Shown piece by piece: positions 6,759 through 10,295 of a stretch of DNA of 10,295 nucleotides (position 1 is the first letter of the stretch; each line of letters begins with the position of its first letter). Location: the NCBI GenBank assembly GCA_002506745.1, contig DAYE01000054.1:11660-21954 (forward strand), in the 5' to 3' direction. The DNA is from Euryarchaeota archaeon UBA33 (lineage in GTDB: Archaea > Thermoplasmatota > E2 > DHVEG-1). A program made the position numbers and the translations under genes. The notes under the pieces were generated by a model that worked only from the letters and a program-made list of their open reading frames with translations, had not been told where the DNA came from and ran no database searches.

Positions 6759-7204
6759 TATTCCTCAGCCTCCTGCTCAGCTGGTTGTTTCCAGTCTTTA
6801 CGGAGAGGGTATCCCCCCATCCAATTATCAGGTAGGATAAGTGTTCGTAGATCAGGGTGCCCAGTTGGGACGATGCCAAGGATATCATGGATCTCTCGTT
6901 CATAGAGGACAGCGCTAGGGAAGACGTTGACGATACTATCTACTGTTGGATCGTTCTTAGGACAGGATGTGCGGATAGTGATCACCACTCCATTGAGGAA
7001 GAAATGGTACAGGATTTCAAGGTCGTTTCCCGTGTCTCGTGCGGTGATCGTGGAGAGATGCTGGATGTTCAGCTCGCTGGATAGGATGTTCATGGTTTTT
7101 ATCAGATCATTCCGTGGGACGGTGAGAAACATCCGTCGTTGTCGTTTCACTTGCACAGGGAGTCCTTTGAGGACTTCAGTGATGAGTTCTTCCGTGGTCG
7201 TCAT
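6758..7204 (-). CDS. Hydrogenase 30-kDa-type subunit, NuoC/MbhK-like
   Basis: The 148-residue soluble subunit packs against the large subunit in the peripheral arm and has no cofactor of its own. The C-terminal half carries the family signature YEREIHDILGI (100-110), then GHPDLR and LILPDNW and finally YPLRKDW, which matches the complex I 30-kDa motif (ERE.D..G....HPDLR.L..P..W.G.PLRKD). The N-terminal half is an alpha-beta domain without cysteines. In E. coli hydrogenases 3 and 4 this domain is fused to the large subunit; here it is separate, as in Mbh and most Nuo systems. Its ATG overlaps the small-subunit stop as ATGA, with GGAGG six bases upstream, so translation is probably coupled. The acidic tail (AEQEAEE) is unremarkable. 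Confidence 0.95.
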   Translation of the reverse strand: MTTTEELITEVLKGLPVQVKRQRRMFLTVPRNDLIKTMNILSSELNIQHLSTITARDTGNDLEILYHFFLNGVVITIRTSCPKNDPTVDSIVNVFPSAVLYEREIHDILGIVPTGHPDLRTLILPDNWMGGYPLRKDWKQPAEQEAEE

Positions 7205-7638
7205 GGGTTGCCTCCTTTTGCGATGGATGCAAGTAGTTTAATCAGACCATCTGCGATGGCGTCTGGTCGTGGGGGACAGCCGGGGATATAGGCATTGACA
7301 GGGATGACCTTGTCGATTCCTCCTTCTACACCGTACGCGCCTTGGTAGATACCTCCAGATGAGCCGCATTGTCCGACGACGACGACAAACTTTGGCTCTG
7401 GCATTTGATCGTAGACGCGTTTCAATCGTTCTTTCATCTGTTTTGTGACTGGCCCGGTGCAGACAAGCACGTCTGCGTGTCGTGGGCTGCCCTTCAGCAA
7501 TACCCCGAATCGCTCCGCGTCTAATCGTGGGATTAATGCTGCGAGAATCTCAATGTCACAGCCGTTACAGGAGCCACAGTTCATATGAAGGATCCAGGGT
7601 GATTTGATGCGAGCCCATTTCACTAAGCCTTTAAACAT
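7201..7638 (-). CDS. Hydrogenase small subunit with one [4Fe-4S] cluster, NuoB/MbhJ-like
   Basis: This 145-residue subunit carries the proximal [4Fe-4S] cluster (the N2 equivalent) that passes electrons to the NiFe site. The ligands are the two cysteines of SCNGCDIE (C24 and C27), C91 in VGQCGSSGG and C121 in PGCPPRP. A further cysteine, C21, precedes the first pair. It is short and lacks the N-terminal signal and the extra clusters of uptake hydrogenases, as expected for group 4. The start is set at the ATG at 7638, because a full GGAGGT lies seven bases upstream; an in-frame ATG at 7665 would add nine residues (MHSSSEVEI) and has no such site. The start overlaps the stop of the NuoA-like gene by eight bases and the stop overlaps the NuoC-like start, so A, B and C are translationally linked. 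Confidence 0.96.
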   Translation of the reverse strand: MFKGLVKWARIKSPWILHMNCGSCNGCDIEILAALIPRLDAERFGVLLKGSPRHADVLVCTGPVTKQMKERLKRVYDQMPEPKFVVVVGQCGSSGGIYQGAYGVEGGIDKVIPVNAYIPGCPPRPDAIADGLIKLLASIAKGGNP

Positions 7639-7966
7639 GATCTCGACCTCCGACGAAGAGTGCAAACGCAGTTAACGCCATTACTCCGATGAGGACGCAA
7701 CCGAGGATCGCTGCATTCCCTGCTGGGGCTGTGGCAATTAATAACGCACCGACATGTAGTACTGTGAAGATGAAAGCGACATGGAAGAAATTATAGGATT
7801 GTTGTATTTTTCCGCCAGGGTAGTCTTCACCGCACGCATAGTTTTTCAATTTGTATTTTGCTTTTGTGTATTTTGGTCCAAGGGTCCCTGCGAATACATA
7901 GAAGAGATAGATGACGATCAGCATGATGAGGAATGTGACGACTGGGTAGAAATAGGTTTCAAGCAT
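7631..7966 (-). CDS. NuoA-like membrane subunit of the hydrogenase
   Basis: The 111-residue protein has three membrane helices (about 5-27, 58-80 and 84-106). The loop between the first two contains YACGEDYPGGK (43-53), matching the NuoA signature YECG.(E)P, with C45 equivalent to the mobile-loop cysteine of complex I. In NuoA the second helix carries FDVE; the aligned stretch here is LHVG (70-73), so both acidic residues are replaced (H71 and G73). Its place directly before the NuoB-, C- and D-like genes is the same as in nuo and fpo operons. A NuoA-like subunit is not part of the standard Ech or Mbh core, which makes this complex a hybrid. GGAGGTG lies seven to eight bases before the ATG, overlapping the end of the preceding gene. 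The family call is good, but the function without the acidic pair is unclear. Confidence 0.85.
   Translation of the reverse strand: MLETYFYPVVTFLIMLIVIYLFYVFAGTLGPKYTKAKYKLKNYACGEDYPGGKIQQSYNFFHVAFIFTVLHVGALLIATAPAGNAAILGCVLIGVMALTAFALFVGGRDHV
7646..7651 (-). promoter_or_regulatory. Ribosome-binding site that fixes the small-subunit start
   Basis: GGAGGT on the minus strand, seven bases before the ATG at 7638, is complementary to the archaeal 16S rRNA tail. It lies inside the NuoA-like gene and downstream of the alternative ATG at 7665, so it supports 7638 as the true start. Confidence 0.8.
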
Positions 7967-7969
7967 GAT

Positions 7970-9463
7970 TTAGACACCTCCAATGCTCATCAGGATATCC
8001 ACCGCTGGTTTGACTGCCTGTAATCCTAGCTCAGGCCAGATCCCAAGGATGATGGTCAAGGCTGCGAGGATGCCAATGGCGGCCAGCATAACAACCGATG
8101 TTTCCTTTGCTTTTGCTATCTTTTTATGTTCAGCAGGGAGATAGAGTGTTTTAATGATCGGGAGATAATATCCTAAGGAGAGCAGTGCATTGAGAAGTGC
8201 GATAACGGCGATCGCTATCCCCCACCATCCGATAACGCCATACGTGAGGATCCCGCCGCTGAACACCATCCATTCGCTCATAAAGCCGCTGAGTGGTGGT
8301 ACTCCAGCGAGCGCAAGTAATGATAGGGTGAATGCAAACCCGGTTGTCTTCATTGACAATCCAATTCCATCCATCTCATCAAGATAGCGTGTGCCAAGCT
8401 CATGGATTATTGCTCCTGCGCAGAGGAAAGCAAGGCCTTTCATGAAAGCATGGGTCATGATATGGAAAAGGCCTCCTTCATAGCCGATGCGGATCCCATA
8501 GGCAAGCCCGACGCCGACACCAAGGACGATGTATCCCATTTGTGCGACACTGGAGTACGCAAGGATCCGTTTGAGGTCTGCTTGTTTATGGGTAAGCTGG
8601 GAGAAAGCCATGAGGTTGCCGACGCTCATAGTGATTAACGCGATGATAATAAGCATCTCACCAACCGCAAGACTGGTGCCGCTGAAGATAAGGATGCTGC
8701 GCAACAGGGTGAAGAACCCCGCGCCGATGACGATACCGGACAGCATCGCGCTGATCCCGGAGGGAGCCGCTGAATGTGCATCGGGAAGCCAGGTGTGCAA
8801 GGGAACAATCGCTGCTTTTACCCCAAAGCCGATGATGAGGAATAACAACGCTGCCTGCAGGAGTGGTGTGGTGATCAGCATTCCGATGAGAGAACTAAAC
8901 GAAAGTGTCCCTGTCTGGAAATACACAAGGGATATCCCAAAGAACGCGAAGGCTGAGCCGACAGCGCCCATCACGATGTATTTCATGCCTGCTTCGATGG
9001 CCATCATTTCATGTCTGCGGAACACGACCAATGCATACGACGGGATGGACATCAGCTCGAAGAAGAGGTACAGAACAAGGAAATCAGTGGCTAGGCCGAT
9101 ACCAACTATCCCAGCGACCATGAGGAGCAGAAGCGTGTAGTAATACTCCTGTCCTTCATCGTTTTTCATATAGATGATGGAATAGAGGCACACGACCGTC
9201 CCCAAGGTCAGTGCGATGAGAGCAAGGAAGACTGCTAAGCCATCCATCCGTAACAGTGTGTCTCCGATATAGAAACCGGTGGATCCGTTTTCCCAGATTT
9301 GCACTGCAAGAAGAATCTGCAGCAGCAGTGCGATACCGAAGAACAGAAGCCCTGTGATTGCTGCAAGATATTTCTTTTTATAGACGTATTCTGCGCGTCC
9401 CATGGCATACGCTAGGACAGATCCTGCGAGCAGAAAGATGAGAGGAAGGACCGGGTTGATCAT
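7970..9463 (-). CDS. Antiporter-like membrane subunit, NuoM/NuoN/MrpD/MbhH family
   Basis: This 497-residue protein has about fourteen membrane helices and belongs to the Mrp-type antiporter family that moves ions in complex I and membrane-bound hydrogenases. Key residues visible are E136 in helix 5 (LYLFFELMSIPSY), K216 in helix 7 (GFGVKAAIVPLHTWLPDAH) and K342 in helix 12 (MTHAFMKGLAFL). The helix-8 position that is usually Lys (as in LSG..IK.G) reads LSGIVIGAG, so G247 replaces it. I checked the codon, which is GGC. The length and the absence of a C-terminal lateral helix suit a NuoM/NuoN/MrpD-type subunit. GGAGG lies eight bases before the ATG, and only one base separates it from the upstream NuoL-like stop. 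Which paralogue it is cannot be settled by eye. Confidence 0.95.
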   Translation of the reverse strand: MINPVLPLIFLLAGSVLAYAMGRAEYVYKKKYLAAITGLLFFGIALLLQILLAVQIWENGSTGFYIGDTLLRMDGLAVFLALIALTLGTVVCLYSIIYMKNDEGQEYYYTLLLLMVAGIVGIGLATDFLVLYLFFELMSIPSYALVVFRRHEMMAIEAGMKYIVMGAVGSAFAFFGISLVYFQTGTLSFSSLIGMLITTPLLQAALLFLIIGFGVKAAIVPLHTWLPDAHSAAPSGISAMLSGIVIGAGFFTLLRSILIFSGTSLAVGEMLIIIALITMSVGNLMAFSQLTHKQADLKRILAYSSVAQMGYIVLGVGVGLAYGIRIGYEGGLFHIMTHAFMKGLAFLCAGAIIHELGTRYLDEMDGIGLSMKTTGFAFTLSLLALAGVPPLSGFMSEWMVFSGGILTYGVIGWWGIAIAVIALLNALLSLGYYLPIIKTLYLPAEHKKIAKAKETSVVMLAAIGILAALTIILGIWPELGLQAVKPAVDILMSIGGV

Positions 9464-9464
9464 G

Positions 9465-10295
9465 TTACAGGCCTCCTCCGATGAAGAATAAAATAAGGAT
9501 CAAGAGAAGGAAGCCTAATGCGATGCCTGCGACATTATAGTTCAGATCACCGGTGTGTGTTTTTCTGAAATGAGTGGAGAATCCGCGGAGGCACCTGATG
9601 ATCCCACCGTAGAAGGCATCAAAACCATAGCCTTGTCTGGCGATGATTACGGACTGTTCCCCTGCTTTGTTCGCGGCATATTGTTTCCTGATCTTGAACA
9701 ATCCGATACCGATCAGAAATGCTGCTATCGAGATCCAGACGACAGGTGTTTCAAATGTTTCGATAATAAAGGAAATCAGTGTCAGTCCATGGTCTGATAA
9801 ATTAAAGGAGGTATAAGCTCTGCTGAGAAACCCGATCCCCAACCATGAGACGATCGTCCCTGCTGCAAGAAGTACCAAGGGTACAGTCATTTGCCAGGGG
9901 GCTTCGTGAGTGGTTTTGTCTCGTCTGCTTTCGCCCCAGAACACCAGGTTCAACATCCGTATCGTATAAGCAGCCGTGAGGATCGCAGTGACGACCATGA
10001 AGAGAAGAGGCAGGTAATTTCCATCCGCCCAGGCAGTCGCCAGGATCATATCCTTACTCCAGAATCCACTGAGCGGGATTAATCCTGCGAGAGACAACCC
10101 ACCAACAAGCATAGCAAGATAGGTCAGTTTCATATCTTTCTTCAATCCACCCATCTGATACATGTTTCTGGTTCCCACAGAATGGATGACAGCTCCAGCG
10201 CCAAGGAAAAGTAATGCTTTGAAGACCGCATGACTCATGAGATGGAACGTCGCTGCGGTGAACCCGGAGACAAGCCCCAGTCCGAACACCATGTA
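9465..10295 (-). CDS. NuoL-like antiporter-type subunit, N-terminal part outside the window
   Basis: Only the last 276 or so codons are present; the frame is open to the window edge, and the ATG at 10292 is internal. The visible part starts in the helix-11/12 region with FHLMSHAVFKALLFL, where the Lys matches the helix-12 lysine of NuoL. It continues with MGGLKKDM and LIPLSGFWSKDMI, both typical of NuoL. A run of further helices follows, then a polar segment of about 52 residues with GYGFDAFYGG and RKTHTGDLNYN, then a final membrane anchor and the C-terminus IGGGL. This extra C-terminal segment with its own anchor is what separates NuoL from NuoM and NuoN. The polar segment corresponds to the lateral helix region, but it is short. 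This subunit heads the visible part of the operon and overlaps the ribosome-binding site of the next gene. Confidence 0.93.
   Translation of the reverse strand, partial: YMVFGLGLVSGFTAATFHLMSHAVFKALLFLGAGAVIHSVGTRNMYQMGGLKKDMKLTYLAMLVGGLSLAGLIPLSGFWSKDMILATAWADGNYLPLLFMVVTAILTAAYTIRMLNLVFWGESRRDKTTHEAPWQMTVPLVLLAAGTIVSWLGIGFLSRAYTSFNLSDHGLTLISFIIETFETPVVWISIAAFLIGIGLFKIRKQYAANKAGEQSVIIARQGYGFDAFYGGIIRCLRGFSTHFRKTHTGDLNYNVAGIALGFLLLILILFFIGGGL

Noticed and set aside
8529..9140. A 203-codon open frame on the plus strand opposite the antiporter-like subunit
   Set aside because: It lies wholly inside a well-conserved gene on the other strand, and its composition (rich in Pro, Arg, Ser and Ile) is what a reverse-strand shadow of a membrane gene gives.
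5571..10295. Identification of the operon as F420H2 dehydrogenase (Fpo) or complex I because of the NuoA-like and NuoL-like subunits
   Set aside because: The large subunit keeps all four NiFe cysteines and a cleavable tail and a maturation protease is present, which Fpo and complex I lack.
1..10295. CRISPR arrays, insertion sequences, tRNA or rRNA genes and defence systems
   Set aside because: I looked for direct repeats, transposase motifs, terminal inverted repeats and tRNA-like folds and found none; coding density is near complete and all genes are explained by the two energy operons and the one small gene.

Overview
The window is a stretch of archaeal chromosome, most likely from an anaerobic, euryarchaeal-type lineage. 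Three things point there: an A-type (archaeal) ATPase cluster in the order H-I-K-E, strong GGAGG(T) ribosome-binding sites, and TATA-like boxes in front of the two internal transcription units. Every gene I can support lies on the minus strand, so transcription runs from high to low coordinates. I cannot name the genus from this sequence.

Region 10295 to 3800 is the downstream part of one tightly packed operon for a membrane-bound group 4 [NiFe]-hydrogenase related to complex I. In order of transcription it encodes a NuoL-like antiporter-type subunit (only its C-terminal part is in the window), a second antiporter-type subunit (NuoM/NuoN/MrpD/MbhH-like), a NuoA-like subunit, the small NuoB/MbhJ-like subunit, a NuoC-like subunit, the catalytic NuoD/MbhL-like large subunit, the NuoH/MbhM-like membrane subunit, a two-cluster ferredoxin-like NuoI/MbhN subunit, and a hydrogenase maturation protease. 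The large subunit has all four cysteine ligands of the NiFe site and a C-terminal tail. The protease has its three metal-binding residues. The enzyme is therefore predicted to be a real hydrogenase and not an F420H2 or quinone-reducing complex. Electrons probably pass between reduced ferredoxin and protons, with ion translocation through the membrane arm.

Region 3799 to 3199 separates the two operons. It holds a small unrecognised membrane protein of 79 residues with its own promoter-like and terminator-like signals, then a candidate promoter for the ATPase operon.

Region 3198 to 1 starts an A-type ATP synthase operon: stalk subunit H, the large membrane subunit I (equivalent to subunit a), the proteolipid K (c-ring), and stalk subunit E, which runs off the left edge. 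The K subunit carries a Gln plus Glu-Thr set compatible with sodium binding. A stem-loop lies between K and E.

Together the two operons form a compact energy system: the hydrogenase would build an ion gradient while evolving H2 (or use the gradient to reduce ferredoxin), and the ATPase would turn that gradient into ATP. Points of interest are the hybrid subunit set (a NuoA-like subunit in a catalytically intact hydrogenase, with no NuoJ or NuoK in view), a Lys-to-Gly change at a central ion-path position of the second antiporter-like subunit, loss of the acidic pair in the NuoA-like subunit, and a short NuoL lateral segment.
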